From Bacteriovoracaceae bacterium (GTDB lineage Bacteria; Bdellovibrionota; Bacteriovoracia; Bacteriovoracales; Bacteriovoracaceae): DNA of 64,000 bases. Within the stretch, counting starts at the first letter, position 1. Each line of letters starts with the position of its first letter. The notes under the pieces were generated by a model. It had not been told where the DNA came from. It did no database searches and saw only the letters and a program-made list of their open reading frames with translations. Shown here in pieces: positions 46,318-56,484 of the stretch. Both the position numbers and the translations under genes were made by a program. Location of the stretch: assembly GCA_947377285.1 (NCBI GenBank), contig CANCFT010000010.1:39922-103921 (forward strand), given 5' to 3'.

Positions 46318-47001
46318 ATGAGAAAGTCACTTTATTGGAAAGTTGTTTTGTTTTTCATTTTTATGAATGTTCAAGTTTATGCGGCCAATGAAATCACGAT
46401 TGGCACACTCTCAGAAGGCTCATGCTGGTTTGAACAAAATGAGACAATAAAAGTCGTGAGCTTTAATGACAAAAGCGTCTATGAAGGCAGTAAAGACCAA
46501 ATAATGTCTGAAATTCAGAAACTCATGGCACCAACACATTCGAAAATAATTGACGCAGAAATCAATCTTCATTGTGGGGGTTATGGGGCAAGTCTCGTTT
46601 TGCGAGTATCTACAGACGGAAATATTTTTTGTCTATGGAGCAAATTTGAAAATGGAGAATTAAGCCTTAGGAGTCTAGGGATTCTTACAAAGAAAGAGAT
46701 CAATAAAAATTCACTTTGTGATGGCCATAAATGGGGAGAGTTAATTGTCGGGACTACTTCAATTGATTTTTTGAGCGAGATGCAAAATTCAAAATGGTCA
46801 ACTATGATTAAAAGTACAACTTTGATTTCTAAAAATATGTATAAAATTATTTTAATGAAAGATTACGAATTTAAAGAACAAGTTGTCATAGATTCATTAA
46901 GATTGAATTTTTCAGATAAAAATCAAATTCGTTATATTGAATTTAATAAATTCCAGCACTCAGTAGGTGAATCGATCTCAATAGAATTTAAAGGCTTATA
47001 A
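46318..47001 (+). CDS. Secreted protein of unknown function
   Basis: 227 residues with a clear signal peptide (WKVVLFFIFMNVQVYA|AN). The mature part has beta-rich composition and four or five Cys, so disulfides are possible. No family recognised. Its 3' end overlaps the response-regulator gene by 14 bp tail to tail. Confidence 0.65.
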   Translation: MRKSLYWKVVLFFIFMNVQVYAANEITIGTLSEGSCWFEQNETIKVVSFNDKSVYEGSKDQIMSEIQKLMAPTHSKIIDAEINLHCGGYGASLVLRVSTDGNIFCLWSKFENGELSLRSLGILTKKEINKNSLCDGHKWGELIVGTTSIDFLSEMQNSKWSTMIKSTTLISKNMYKIILMKDYEFKEQVVIDSLRLNFSDKNQIRYIEFNKFQHSVGESISIEFKGL

Positions 47002-47353
47002 AAGTATAGGTTTCTAAATATCTTACAAGTGAGGCCACATCTGATTTGGAAAAAAAATGGTCAACATATGGGTAATTTTTAGATTGAAGAGAATCATCTG
47101 CACTGATCAATAAACAGCGGATAGTTTTTTTATGTGACTTTACCACTTCTAAAAAATCATTTCCATTTTGAATAGGTAGAAAAAAATCACTTATAATAAA
47201 ATCAAAATTATATTTATATTTTGTAAATTGTGTAAGTCCTTCTATAGGATTATCTACTTCCACCAAATTGAATTTTAAATTACTTTCTTGAAGCAACTCT
47301 CTGATTAGATGCCTAAAGCCCACGTTGTCTTCTACAATAAGTATATTTATCAT
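46988..47353 (-). CDS. Single-domain response regulator (CheY-like receiver)
   Basis: 121 residues forming one receiver domain: acidic pair Glu8/Asp9, phospho-acceptor Asp56 (ISDFFLP), Ser84 and Lys103 (FFSKSD). No output domain, so it acts by protein contact or in a phosphorelay. No kinase gene adjoins; the orphan GAF-PAS kinase at 37476 is a candidate partner in the window (inference only). Confidence 0.85.
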   Translation of the reverse strand: MINILIVEDNVGFRHLIRELLQESNLKFNLVEVDNPIEGLTQFTKYKYNFDFIISDFFLPIQNGNDFLEVVKSHKKTIRCLLISADDSLQSKNYPYVDHFFSKSDVASLVRYLETYTFISL

Positions 47354-47408
47354 AAGAGAATTATCGACTTGTTTCAGAAGAAATTTAAAGAAAAAGATTA
47401 AAATTTTA

Positions 47409-47443
47409 ACTAAAGAAGCCTCATCTTTGTAGACTTCTTTAGT
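47409..47443 (-). terminator. Hairpin downstream of the DksA-type gene
   Basis: A 10-bp perfect stem (ACTAAAGAAG / CTTCTTTAGT) with a 15-base loop. On the minus strand it is followed by TTAAAATTT, a modest U-tract. Lies between the DksA-type gene and the response regulator gene, so it would separate the two transcripts. Confidence 0.5.
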
Positions 47444-47465
47444 CAGTTTTTTGGGTTTTTCTTAA

Positions 47466-47894
47466 TTATCGAATTGTGTCGTGAAGGGCCCGGCCAAGGG
47501 ATTTAGATTTTTTATCAAAAAAATTATTGTTTTCTGCATGCTCAGCTTCTTCTTTGCATGCAATACAAAGCTCAGCAGTTAATCTCGCATTTAATCTTTC
47601 ATATCCAATTTCACCGTCACATTCATTACATAATCCGTAAGTTCCACGTGTCATTGACTCGAGGGATTTATTGATTTTTTTTAAGTAAAAATTTTCACGA
47701 TTGATAAAACGTATATCATGAGATGTTTGAGTGTTTACACTTGCTTCATCAAGAGGATCTGACAATTCATTTTTATCAAGTTGATAATTTTCATGTTCAA
47801 GCTTCTTGTTTGAAATTCGCTCTTTTTCTGAAAGAAGTTTATCTTTTAGAACTGCGACTTGCTTGTCAGATAGGTATGCGTTTTCTCTTTTCAT
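47466..47894 (-). CDS. DksA/TraR-family zinc-finger protein
   Basis: 142 residues. An N-terminal helical hairpin (~1-80) is followed by a C4 zinc finger (Cys89, Cys92, Cys110, Cys113; GLCNECDGEIGYERLNA). Such proteins bind RNA polymerase through the secondary channel and, with ppGpp, adjust transcription at stress. The hairpin tip shows DPLDEASV rather than the DxxDxA of DksA read exactly, so strength of action is uncertain. AAGGAGT ribosome site before the ATG. Confidence 0.85.
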   Translation of the reverse strand: MKRENAYLSDKQVAVLKDKLLSEKERISNKKLEHENYQLDKNELSDPLDEASVNTQTSHDIRFINRENFYLKKINKSLESMTRGTYGLCNECDGEIGYERLNARLTAELCIACKEEAEHAENNNFFDKKSKSLGRALHDTIR

Positions 47895-48088
47895 TCTTAC
47901 TCCTTAAATTTCTACTGCGAAAAACCATCAATAGTTTCACAGCGGCAAGCATTACTAAAAACCATAAATAATATTAAATCGACAATACAGATAGGAGAGT
48001 AAACTAGTAAATTATTAAAATCTAACAAAGCTTAACATCTCAATTTTGCCAATTATTAATAAAATTTTCATTGGGGGATTAGGTAAAT

Positions 48089-48463
48089 TTAGATAATAGA
48101 AGCTTCGCAATAAGGACAAAATTGCCAAAATTGGAGATCCAATTCATGCTTACACGACTCGCATATTCGTAAACATTCTAGGTCAACAAAATCTTCTCCA
48201 CCCATGAAAAGTTCCTTGCGCATTGCTCTTATCGTGACAGGGTGAGCACGAAAGACATTCGGGCGAAGAGCGTCAGGAATAAATTGGGCCGGAGCAATTT
48301 TGCTATCTGGTAAAATTTGGACATCATATTTTTCATGATAATCACTATTAAAAAGTGGCAAGTTGGCAGCGTTGGAGTACGACTTTAATTTTTCTAATTG
48401 CGATTGTGGATCAAATTTTTCTTGCAAAAATTTTCTAATTTCCTGATCGTTTGGATTTTTCAT
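48089..48463 (-). CDS. Small cytoplasmic protein with C-terminal zinc ribbon
   Basis: 124 residues from the ATG at 48463, which overlaps the upstream stop as ATGA. The last ~25 residues carry two CxxC pairs (RICESCKHEL, QFCPYCEASII), a zinc ribbon. The rest has no recognised domain. Together with the preceding gene it forms a two-gene unit of unknown function. Confidence 0.6.
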   Translation of the reverse strand: MKNPNDQEIRKFLQEKFDPQSQLEKLKSYSNAANLPLFNSDYHEKYDVQILPDSKIAPAQFIPDALRPNVFRAHPVTIRAMRKELFMGGEDFVDLECLRICESCKHELDLQFWQFCPYCEASII

Positions 48464-49005
48464 GATTGCATTTTTTCCCATTGTTTTTCCATCAACTCAA
48501 TAATTTGAGAGGACGCTTTTTTATGGCGATTAAATAATTTTAAAAGATTTGGTTTTGCAGCTTTAACTTCTTTTACAAATCGCAATGAAAGCGGACCCAT
48601 TGATTCAATTGTTCTGAGTGTCCATTCTAGAACTTCAGGGTTTTTTGATTGCAATAAAATTTTTAATTGTTCTATATAGTCAGCAGAGATCATATTTCCT
48701 GAGCGCAGAGACTCAGCAATAATATGTTTTTGAGAAGCGGCCAATAAATAAATGGATATTTCATCATTTTTGATTTGCTTTAATGTCGATAGAAATAATT
48801 CATTAAATTCGGCCGTCATATTCTGTGTATTATCTAAGATACATAGAATTTTTTTTAAAACGTCTTCATTAATAGGGCGGTCTTTCAATGATTGAAGCCA
48901 AGCAAGTTTTAGCTCCAAAATGATTTCAGGTGTCAGCATAAGCTGAGGACGGGCACCACGCTTTAGTTTTTCGATAATTTGAGTGTATAAGTCCTGATAA
49001 GTCAT
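48460..49005 (-). CDS. Cytoplasmic helical protein of unknown function
   Basis: 181 residues, predicted all-helical, with Leu/Lys-rich stretches reminiscent of HEAT-like repeats but no clear repeat unit. No signal peptide or motif. Translationally coupled to the zinc-ribbon protein downstream (ATGA overlap), suggesting the two act together. Confidence 0.55.
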   Translation of the reverse strand: MTYQDLYTQIIEKLKRGARPQLMLTPEIILELKLAWLQSLKDRPINEDVLKKILCILDNTQNMTAEFNELFLSTLKQIKNDEISIYLLAASQKHIIAESLRSGNMISADYIEQLKILLQSKNPEVLEWTLRTIESMGPLSLRFVKEVKAAKPNLLKLFNRHKKASSQIIELMEKQWEKMQS

Positions 49006-49153
49006 TGAGATTAATTCTAATAGAATTTAGGGCAGAAATAAAGAGTGCAGTAAAACCACCTTAAAAAGACGGATACTGAAAATTATTCATACTTAAAATC
49101 TAAATTCAGAAGGCAGCTGGCTAGAGTCAATTTCATGGGGTATAAGTGGATTT

Positions 49154-49864
49154 ATGAAAGCAAATCATCTCATAAATTCAATTTATCGCGCAACTGAAGG
49201 CGAGGGGATATTCCTCGGCCGACCACAAATTTTTGTGCGTTACCAAGGCTGTGCAATTGGGTGTGTGAATTGCGACTCCAAAGATACTTGGGAATTTACT
49301 GAGAGTATGGGAAAGTCCCTTGAAGAAGTAATGGCGGCCATTCATACTGAAGGCTTAAATGGAAGCATCAAAAATATTTCAATTACTGGTGGAGACCCGC
49401 TACATCCGGCCCATGTTCCCCACGTACTGGCCTTGGTAAAATTACTTAAAGAAAAAAAATATTATGTAAATATTGAAGCTGCAGGTACTAGAGTTGTTGA
49501 CGATATTTTTGACTTAGTTGACTTTATTAGTTTTGATTTTAAGACTCCATCAACAGGTGTCCAGACTCCACTTAAGAATATTGCCAAAATGATTTCTCAG
49601 TATCCTGGTAAATTCCAAATAAAGGCAGTCATTGCCGATGAAATCGATTTCAAAAAAACGCTACACGCTTATATTGAATTAGAAAGTGAAAACATAGGAA
49701 GACATAATCCTTGGGTTCTCACCCCTTGTTTTAATAATCACGAGGAGTTTCCAATGGAGAGATTTTCTCAAGTGATGACTTGGAATGAATTAGAGGGTGG
49801 CTTTTTTAGGGTTATAGGCCAGCAACACAAATGGATTTGGGGCCCTGATCAAAAACAAGTATAA
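49154..49864 (+). CDS. queE: 7-carboxy-7-deazaguanine synthase
   Basis: 236 residues, a radical SAM enzyme of queuosine biosynthesis that contracts 6-carboxytetrahydropterin. The QueE start NSIYRATEGEGIFLGRPQIF is followed by the cluster motif Cys33-x3-Cys37-x2-Cys40 (GCAIGCVNCDSKDTWEF). Glycine-rich SITGGDPL follows as expected. Lies 32 bp before the papain-like protease gene, which has a poor ribosome site, so read-through is possible. Works upstream of Tgt at 39076. Confidence 0.92.
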   Translation: MKANHLINSIYRATEGEGIFLGRPQIFVRYQGCAIGCVNCDSKDTWEFTESMGKSLEEVMAAIHTEGLNGSIKNISITGGDPLHPAHVPHVLALVKLLKEKKYYVNIEAAGTRVVDDIFDLVDFISFDFKTPSTGVQTPLKNIAKMISQYPGKFQIKAVIADEIDFKKTLHAYIELESENIGRHNPWVLTPCFNNHEEFPMERFSQVMTWNELEGGFFRVIGQQHKWIWGPDQKQV

Positions 49865-49895
49865 AATTTTTTTGTCTGCTGTTAAACTAGTGGCA

Positions 49896-51278
49896 ATGAA
49901 GTCTAAATACATCTTTATCCTTATTATTTTTTTATTTTCACATTTAACTTTTGCTGATGTTTGTTCTGATTTACTAAGTAATTTAAATGATGATTCCTTT
50001 GCTTTAACCTCAAAAAAAATTGTCACATACGATGAATTGAAAATTTTTAAGCTAACTTATTTGACTTTTCAAGCGAGTGTAAAAAGTGAGAATTGTAATC
50101 CATCAATATTTCTAAATTCTAAAAGCTTAATTGATTCACTTAAGTCTAAAAGAATTGAGACCATTAATAAATTTATGGCCCTTAAAATCACAGAGGAATC
50201 GGGCAATGATTTAGCTTTAGAATTGGCCATTTTGAGTGGCAAAAAAAGCAATGTAACTTATGAATTAGAAGACCTCTTTGGTGCTGTGCCACTTAATAAA
50301 AATGATAAAGACAGTCTGAAATTACCAATAAAAAAATCTAAAAATGATGATGTGTTGATAGTTAATCAAGATAAAACAAATCCCATTAGATCAAGCAATT
50401 CATGTACTGATAAAATTAATCAAAATGAGTCAGTGAATTTAGAAAATGCTAGGAATCAAGATGGAGTTGGCTGGTGTTATGCCTATGTGGCCGCAGATTT
50501 ATTAAGTTATCGACTTGGAAAAAAAATATCGGCAGTGAGTTTATATAATTCAAAGCAAAGTATTGAAGCTGATATTCAACACGCGACAGGTCTCGGTGGC
50601 AATATTGAAGAGGCCATAGAAACGTATTTGAAAAATAATAACAGTCTATGCCTAGAAGAAGATTTACCTTCAAGTGATTTCAAGTTTTGTACATACAATA
50701 ATTACGCAAAATTTTTAAATTCACTTTATCAATCAGCTCAAAAAAAATCATTAAAAATAAACCAGTGCTTAGCTGACAATATTAATTCACTTTTTCCTGG
50801 AATAGAAATTTCAACCATAAGTAATTATGTACAAAAAAATGGTGCAAAAGACTTGGCCGAATACTTAAATCATTTTCAATGTAAAAAGCAAAGTTTTTCT
50901 GGATACAAAACGACTCCAGTGGCTTTGCAAGAAACTAGGAATTCAAAAGAAGAAATGATTTCTACCATTGATGAAAAATTAAATAAATCTGATGTTGTAG
51001 GATTTTATTATGACTATAAAAAATTAGATTCTGATAATGTTTTAACAGGTAGTCACGCTTCAATTATTGTCGGGCGGCGTTTTAATAATCAGTCCGGAAG
51101 CTGTGAGTATTTAGTTAGAAATAGCTGGGGAAAAGATTGTATTCAAAAAGAAGGGACTGGATTAACTTGTCATAAAAATTGTGATTCTCAAGGGGATAAT
51201 TGTCGATATAGTGGTCATTACTGGGTTGGGCAGGAGAGATTAAAAAATGCTATGACTGGAGTTGCTTACTTACCATGA
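49896..51278 (+). CDS. Papain-family (C1) cysteine protease, secreted
   Basis: 460 residues from ATG 49896, which gives a standard signal peptide (FILIIFLFSHLTFA|DV). A ~180-residue pro-like region precedes the C1 fold: Gln-x5-Cys in NQDGVGWCYAYV (Cys194), GSHASIIVG (His387), and RNSWG (Asn409), the complete catalytic triad. Several extra Cys near the end (CHKNCDSQGDNC) suggest disulfides. Overlaps the next gene by 4 bp. The start has no good Shine-Dalgarno. A candidate exported protease. Confidence 0.85.
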   Translation: MKSKYIFILIIFLFSHLTFADVCSDLLSNLNDDSFALTSKKIVTYDELKIFKLTYLTFQASVKSENCNPSIFLNSKSLIDSLKSKRIETINKFMALKITEESGNDLALELAILSGKKSNVTYELEDLFGAVPLNKNDKDSLKLPIKKSKNDDVLIVNQDKTNPIRSSNSCTDKINQNESVNLENARNQDGVGWCYAYVAADLLSYRLGKKISAVSLYNSKQSIEADIQHATGLGGNIEEAIETYLKNNNSLCLEEDLPSSDFKFCTYNNYAKFLNSLYQSAQKKSLKINQCLADNINSLFPGIEISTISNYVQKNGAKDLAEYLNHFQCKKQSFSGYKTTPVALQETRNSKEEMISTIDEKLNKSDVVGFYYDYKKLDSDNVLTGSHASIIVGRRFNNQSGSCEYLVRNSWGKDCIQKEGTGLTCHKNCDSQGDNCRYSGHYWVGQERLKNAMTGVAYLP

Positions 51279-51718
51279 TTAAATTATTCATCTTCCTTAA
51301 TTTTTTTATAATAAATAATGTTTTTGCAAAACCAGAGGTAGTTAAAAATAAGGTTTGTTTTGAAACAACTTTTAAGTTTTATTATAATGGAAAACTTGAA
51401 TTTGAAAAAAATCAATTATGCCGCAAGTCTTACGAAGACAAAATGACTTTTTATATTTCAAAATCTTGTGTTGATAATCAATGTGAAATTCTTAAACGTG
51501 CTAAAAAACCACTAGAGATAAAAGATTATATTTCAAACGTGGGCTCTCCTGGGTTTAAATTATGTTTTGCTCTTGACGGAGTTCCTCAAATCTTTGAGTT
51601 TGAGGATCAACAAAAAAAATGGCAATCTACTGAAAGATGTATTTTTAAAAATAATGATTTTGTGGAGATTTCACTTCTGTCTCGAGAGTGGAAGAATTTA
51701 ATTACTCCAACGAACTAA
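51275..51718 (+). CDS. Small secreted Cys-rich protein, partner of the papain-like protease
   Basis: 147 residues with a signal peptide (FIFLNFFIINNVFA|KP) and six Cys spread through the mature part. Its start overlaps the protease stop (ATGA), so the two are translated together; a chaperone, inhibitor or activator role is possible (inference). No known inhibitor family recognised. Ends one base from the SprT-like gene on the other strand. Confidence 0.65.
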   Translation: MIKLFIFLNFFIINNVFAKPEVVKNKVCFETTFKFYYNGKLEFEKNQLCRKSYEDKMTFYISKSCVDNQCEILKRAKKPLEIKDYISNVGSPGFKLCFALDGVPQIFEFEDQQKKWQSTERCIFKNNDFVEISLLSREWKNLITPTN

Positions 51719-51719
51719 G

Positions 51720-52859
51720 TTAGAATTTCCCAAGAAATAATTTTTTAGATACTGATCCGGAATTTAAGGCCGGTTTAATTGAGAGATTACTCCCTTTTAT
51801 TTTTCCTGCGTTATGGGCTTCAGAATGATGAATTCCACCTGACAAGCTTGCATGTCCTATTCTTGGATAAACGATATTTAAGTGCCGCTGAATATTTTTT
51901 TCAATAAGGACTAATTCATGGCCTGCTGCTTGAGTGGATTTTTGCTTTTCAATTTTTTCAACATATCCCTTAGCAACACCATTGAAAAAAGAATTTTTAC
52001 TAGATTTTCCTTTTAGCTCTGGATATTCTTTTTGGGTTTCTTTCCAAATCACGTCGAGTTCATGGTCCAAAAAATGGGCGACATAATCGGCCAATTCCAC
52101 TGATGTTTGGTCTCCAATGACTTCAAGATAAAAAATCCCTCGGCCATGGTTAAATACTGGAGAAACAAAAAAGGTTTTTAAAATTTCATAGATGGCCACA
52201 TGTTTGGCCGATTTTCGAGTTGCTGATAGAACACGAATTACACAAATGGTTTCATCATTATTTTCATCATTATTTTCATCATTACCGCTTGAATCTTCTC
52301 TACTTAAATCCAAGTTATGCTCAAGTAATAATTGATTGGCCTTAAGTGTTGCTAATTCTTTTTCGTGAATATTATCAGAAGAAGCGAGGGCCAAAAGTTT
52401 CTTCATTTTTGAGAGCAACTTTTGAGATTTTTGATTCTCTAAGGAAAGTTCATCAAACCTGTCATTTTCAATTTCTAGATTGGCGTAAGCTCCATAAATC
52501 TCCGGGCCCCAGCCGAAACTTCTACAAACAGTATGGAATTCTTCTCCATGAACAACTCTCGGTCCCATCAGTAGATAGCACATAAAGTGGGCCAATTCGT
52601 GGCGGATAATATTTTTTAAAACCTGATCTTTGGCGTTCATCATTAGATTTTTAGAAATACCTAATTCATATGACCTAGAATCAAAATAACCTAAGCGAGA
52701 GTTATCTTCGAAGACTACGATATTAAGAGGATAGAAAATGCCTTTGTAGAAAATTCGACTTCTCTCCATTTGCAATTTCATTTCATTATTAACAATCTCG
52801 CGCACGTCTAAACGCACGCGAGAAATAAAAGCAGAAATAGTTTTAGAATGAAGAAACAT
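51720..52859 (-). CDS. SprT-like metalloprotease-fold and DUF2786 protein
   Basis: 379 residues. The N-terminal part has HELAHFMCYLLMG (His87, Glu88, His91) and VHGEEFHTVCRSFG, as in SprT/Spartan zinc domains. Residues ~145-185 (KMKKLLALASSDNIHEKELATLKANQLLLEHNL, spread over two helices) match DUF2786. Between them and the rest is an acidic repeat NDEN encoded by three 12-bp units. Starts 8 bp after the sdhB stop and so may ride on the sdh transcript. Role unknown; SprT relatives act on DNA-protein crosslinks. Confidence 0.78.
   Translation of the reverse strand: MFLHSKTISAFISRVRLDVREIVNNEMKLQMERSRIFYKGIFYPLNIVVFEDNSRLGYFDSRSYELGISKNLMMNAKDQVLKNIIRHELAHFMCYLLMGPRVVHGEEFHTVCRSFGWGPEIYGAYANLEIENDRFDELSLENQKSQKLLSKMKKLLALASSDNIHEKELATLKANQLLLEHNLDLSREDSSGNDENNDENNDETICVIRVLSATRKSAKHVAIYEILKTFFVSPVFNHGRGIFYLEVIGDQTSVELADYVAHFLDHELDVIWKETQKEYPELKGKSSKNSFFNGVAKGYVEKIEKQKSTQAAGHELVLIEKNIQRHLNIVYPRIGHASLSGGIHHSEAHNAGKIKGSNLSIKPALNSGSVSKKLFLGKF
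52251..52284 (+). repeat. Three tandem 12-bp units inside the SprT/DUF2786 gene
   Basis: The unit TTCATCATTATT occurs nearly three times in a row and encodes NDEN repeats on the minus strand. In-frame and length-variable by strand slippage in principle. Confidence 0.8.
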
Positions 52860-52867
52860 AGAGCTAA

Positions 52868-53641
52868 TTATTTACGTGCAGCGAATGCACCTTTAACCCA
52901 CTCGCGGTTCATGCGAGCGATGTTTTCAATTTTTATTCCTTTCGGGCATTGAGCTTCACACTCGGCTTCATTGGTGCAATTTCCAAATCCAAGCTCATCC
53001 ATTTTAGCGACCATATCTCTCGTTCTGGCTTCAGACTCAACTTCACCTTGAGGAAGAAGAGCAAGTTGTGAAATTTTAGCTGACACAAAAAGCATAGCTG
53101 ATGCATTCTTACAACTCGCCACACAAGCTCCACAACCAATGCAAGCAGCAGCGTCCATCGCAAGTTCTGCATTTTCTTGACCGATTAAGATAGCGTTAGC
53201 GTCTTGTGGATTTCCTGTATTAACATTAACAAATCCACCTGCTGCAATGATTTGATCAAAGGCCGAGCGGTCAACCATTAAGTCTTTTAAAACTGGAAAA
53301 GCTTTTGCTCTCCATGGCTCAATAACAATAGTATCGCCAGATTTAAATTTTCTCATGTGAAGCTGACAAGTTGTCGTTTCAGCTTCCGGTCCATGGGCCT
53401 GACCATTAATCATCATTGAACACATTCCACAAATTCCTTCGCGGCAATCGTGGTCAAAAGCGATTGTGTCGCCTTGTTCTTTAACAAGTTTAGTATTTAA
53501 AGTGTCCATCATTTCAAGAAATGACATATCAGGAGAGACACCGTCTAATTTATAGTCGACCATCGATCCTTTATCTTTATTATTTTTTTGTCTCCAGACT
53601 TTTAAGTTAAGAGACATAGTATCGTGATTTGATCCGCTCAT
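52868..53641 (-). CDS. sdhB: Succinate dehydrogenase/fumarate reductase iron-sulfur subunit
   Basis: 257 residues. Three iron-sulfur sites are visible: [2Fe-2S] CREGICGMC, [4Fe-4S] [11 protein letters not shown], and the [3Fe-4S] region ending [10 protein letters not shown] start at ATG 53641, with AAGGGG seven bases upstream; earlier in-frame ATGs are badly spaced or lie inside sdhA. Carries electrons from SdhA to the membrane subunit. The SprT gene follows 8 bp later. Confidence 0.94.
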   Translation of the reverse strand: MSGSNHDTMSLNLKVWRQKNNKDKGSMVDYKLDGVSPDMSFLEMMDTLNTKLVKEQGDTIAFDHDCREGICGMCSMMINGQAHGPEAETTTCQLHMRKFKSGDTIVIEPWRAKAFPVLKDLMVDRSAFDQIIAAGGFVNVNTGNPQDANAILIGQENAELAMDAAACIGCGACVASCKNASAMLFVSAKISQLALLPQGEVESEARTRDMVAKMDELGFGNCTNEAECEAQCPKGIKIENIARMNREWVKGAFAARK

Positions 53642-53652
53642 ATTCATACCCC

Positions 53653-55590
53653 TTACTTGTAACTTCTTTGAGTTAATTTTACTGTTTCGAAAGTAAGCTC
53701 TTCTATGTGACGAGTTGGAACTGCGTCCACGCCTTGGAATTCCCAAGCAGCAACGTGACAGAAGTTTGCATCGTCTCTCATCGCTTCATTTTCTGGAGTT
53801 TGGGACTCTTCTCTAAAGTGCCCACCACAAGATTCTTTTCTCTCAAGAGCATCAAGCGCCATAAGTTCACCAAGCTCTAAAAAGTCGGCCACTCGCCCAG
53901 CTTTTTCAAGTTCAGTGTTAACGTCGACACTTAATCCTGAAACTTTAACATTTTTCCAGAAGTCAGCTCGCAAAGCCTGAATGTCACTGATTGCTTTTTT
54001 AAGACCAGCTTCATTTCTTCCCATCCCAACTTTTTCCCACATAATGTGACCTAAAGCGCGGTGGTATTCATCAACTGTTTTTGTCCCATTGATGGCCAGA
54101 AGTTGAGCGTATTTATTTTTTGATGTAGTTAAAGCAGTCGCAAATTCAGTTTGGGTCGTTTCTACTTTAGCAAATTTTTCTGAAGCAAAATAATTTCCAA
54201 TAGTATAAGGAATAACAAAATAACCATCTGCTAAACCTTGCATAAGAGCAGATGCTCCTAAGCGGTTTGCTCCATGGTCAGAGAAGTTTGCTTCACCTAA
54301 AACGAATAGTCCTGGAACATTGCTCATTAAATTATAATCTACCCATAATCCACCCATAGTGTAATGAATAGCTGGATAAATCATCATCGGAACTTTGTAA
54401 GGATTTTGATCAGTAATTCGTTCATACATTTCAAAAAGGTTTCCGTATTCAGCACGGATTTTATCTTCACCCTTTCTTTGGATAGCATCAGCGAAATCTA
54501 AATAGACCGCCATTCCTGTTGCTGAAACTCCGAAGCCAGCGTCACATTGTAGTTTCGCATTTCTTGAAGCCACATCTCTTGGAACAAGGTTTCCAAAAGA
54601 AGGATAAATTCTTTCTAGGTAATAATCTCTTTCGTTCTCAGGGATTTGATCAGGAGAGCGTTTATCACCTTTTATTTTTGGCACCCAAACACGTCCATCA
54701 TTTCGTAGGGACTCAGACATCAAAGTTAATTTTGATTGATGATCCCCTGAGACAGGAATACAAGTCGGGTGAATTTGAGTGTAGCATGGGTTAGCAAAAT
54801 ACGCCCCTTTTTTATAAGCTCTAAAAGCTGCTGAAGCGTTTGAAGCTTTTGCGTTTGTTGAAAGGTAGTAGACGTTTCCGTATCCACCAGTGGCCAAAAT
54901 AACCGCATCTGCAGAATAACTCTCGAATTCTCCTGTCACAATATTTCGCACAACGATCCCACGAGCTTTGCCTTCAACCGTCACTAGTTCCACCATCTCT
55001 CGACGAGTGTAACTTTTTATTTTTCCCTTGCTTACTTCTTTCATCATGGCCGAATAGGCACCTAATAAAAGTTGTTGTCCTGTTTGACCTCGAGCATAGA
55101 AAGTTCGTGAAACTTGAGCTCCACCAAAAGATCTATTAGATAGTGTTCCACCATATTCACGAGCAAATGGTACACCTTGAGCAACACATTGATCAATAAT
55201 ACTACTTGAAACTTCAGCTAGGCGATAAACGTTACTTTCGCGAGCTCTATAGTCTCCACCTTTAACTGTATCGTAGAAAAGTCTATAAACAGAATCGCCA
55301 TCGTTAGGATAATTTTTAGCAGCGTTGATCCCACCTTGAGCAGCAATTGAATGGGCGCGTCTTGGAGAGTCTTGGATGCAAAAAGTTGTGACGTTGTATC
55401 CTAGTTCGGCCAAACTAGCAGCGGCAGAAGCACCCGCAAGACCTGTTCCGACAACGAGGACCGAGTATTTTCTTTTATTGGCAGGGTTTACCAATTTCAT
55501 ATTAAATTTATGGGTTTTCCATCTGTCTTGAACAGGGCCAGTGGGAACTTTACCATCAAGTTTTTTGATCATTGTATTTTCTTGAGTCAT
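53653..55590 (-). CDS. sdhA: Succinate dehydrogenase/fumarate reductase flavoprotein subunit
   Basis: 645 residues. [16 protein letters not shown] is the FAD-binding Rossmann loop, and [14 protein letters not shown] carries the His that normally binds FAD covalently. Active-site blocks [12 protein letters not shown] and [12 protein letters not shown] are present. It oxidises succinate to fumarate. Start ATG lies 2 bases after the sdhC stop, with AGGAGG in the end of sdhC. Confidence 0.95.
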   Translation of the reverse strand: MTQENTMIKKLDGKVPTGPVQDRWKTHKFNMKLVNPANKRKYSVLVVGTGLAGASAAASLAELGYNVTTFCIQDSPRRAHSIAAQGGINAAKNYPNDGDSVYRLFYDTVKGGDYRARESNVYRLAEVSSSIIDQCVAQGVPFAREYGGTLSNRSFGGAQVSRTFYARGQTGQQLLLGAYSAMMKEVSKGKIKSYTRREMVELVTVEGKARGIVVRNIVTGEFESYSADAVILATGGYGNVYYLSTNAKASNASAAFRAYKKGAYFANPCYTQIHPTCIPVSGDHQSKLTLMSESLRNDGRVWVPKIKGDKRSPDQIPENERDYYLERIYPSFGNLVPRDVASRNAKLQCDAGFGVSATGMAVYLDFADAIQRKGEDKIRAEYGNLFEMYERITDQNPYKVPMMIYPAIHYTMGGLWVDYNLMSNVPGLFVLGEANFSDHGANRLGASALMQGLADGYFVIPYTIGNYFASEKFAKVETTQTEFATALTTSKNKYAQLLAINGTKTVDEYHRALGHIMWEKVGMGRNEAGLKKAISDIQALRADFWKNVKVSGLSVDVNTELEKAGRVADFLELGELMALDALERKESCGGHFREESQTPENEAMRDDANFCHVAAWEFQGVDAVPTRHIEELTFETVKLTQRSYK

Positions 55591-55592
55591 GA

Positions 55593-56267
55593 CTAGTGTC
55601 CTCCTTGAATAAAGCAGAAAATCGGAAAGGCAGAAAATCCGACAGCGATAAAAATTCCAAATATTACTGAAAGAAATTCAATTTTTGGATTGTATTTTGG
55701 GTGATTAAATCCCAATGATTGAAAGGCAGACCAAAACCCGTGGCTGGTGTGAATTCCTAAAGCGACTATAGCAATGATGTAACCAATCACATGAGTTAGG
55801 TCCTGAAAATATTCGACTGTCGTTTTATAAATATCTCTCATCTCAACTCCGCCAACGACGGCCGTGTATTGAGTTCCGAATTTTAATCCCAGAATATGAA
55901 AAACTAAAAAGACTAAAGCAATCACACCAGAATAGGCCATGGTTGCAGAAGCAAATGTGCCTCCACGCCCTGATTTCTTGTAAGTGTGATAAGGCGTCGG
56001 ACGGGCCTGTTTATTAGCGAGCACAACTCTAAATGCCATGGCAATATGACTGATAAAAAGAGCTGCTAATCCTACTTCTGCTAGATAGATTAATGGATTA
56101 CTTGTTAGTGCGTGGGAGTATTTATTGAATGAATCTGATCCAATAAACATGGTAAAGTTTCCCAACATATGGGTGACCAAAAAGCCGCAGAGAAGTAGTC
56201 CTGTCACTGCCATGACCTGCTTTTGGCCGATCGAAGTCAGCGCTGAACGCTTAGATTTAGAACTCAT
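55593..56267 (-). CDS. sdhC: Succinate dehydrogenase cytochrome b subunit (single-subunit, five-helix type)
   Basis: 224 residues with five membrane helices and several His suited to two heme b ([43 protein letters not shown]). This is the single-anchor (type B) class found in Bdellovibrionota, Bacteroidetes and epsilon-proteobacteria, which couples to menaquinone. First gene of sdhCAB with AAGGAG site. Confidence 0.9.
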   Translation of the reverse strand: MSSKSKRSALTSIGQKQVMAVTGLLLCGFLVTHMLGNFTMFIGSDSFNKYSHALTSNPLIYLAEVGLAALFISHIAMAFRVVLANKQARPTPYHTYKKSGRGGTFASATMAYSGVIALVFLVFHILGLKFGTQYTAVVGGVEMRDIYKTTVEYFQDLTHVIGYIIAIVALGIHTSHGFWSAFQSLGFNHPKYNPKIEFLSVIFGIFIAVGFSAFPIFCFIQGGH

Positions 56268-56484
56268 AAGAAGATGCTCCTTCTAAAAAATTGGATAGTT
56301 TAAGTTGAATTGAATATAATAGTAGCGCAATCAACATGATAGGTTAAGTAGAAATTGATTAGGCACGATTTTATAAAGATCTTAATAAATAGGTTAAAAA
56401 TATACTTAGATAATCAAGCTATAATTTAAGGATGAAATGTGTCAGTATTGTAATTATTTTTTTTGAATATAGGTAAATTAATAG

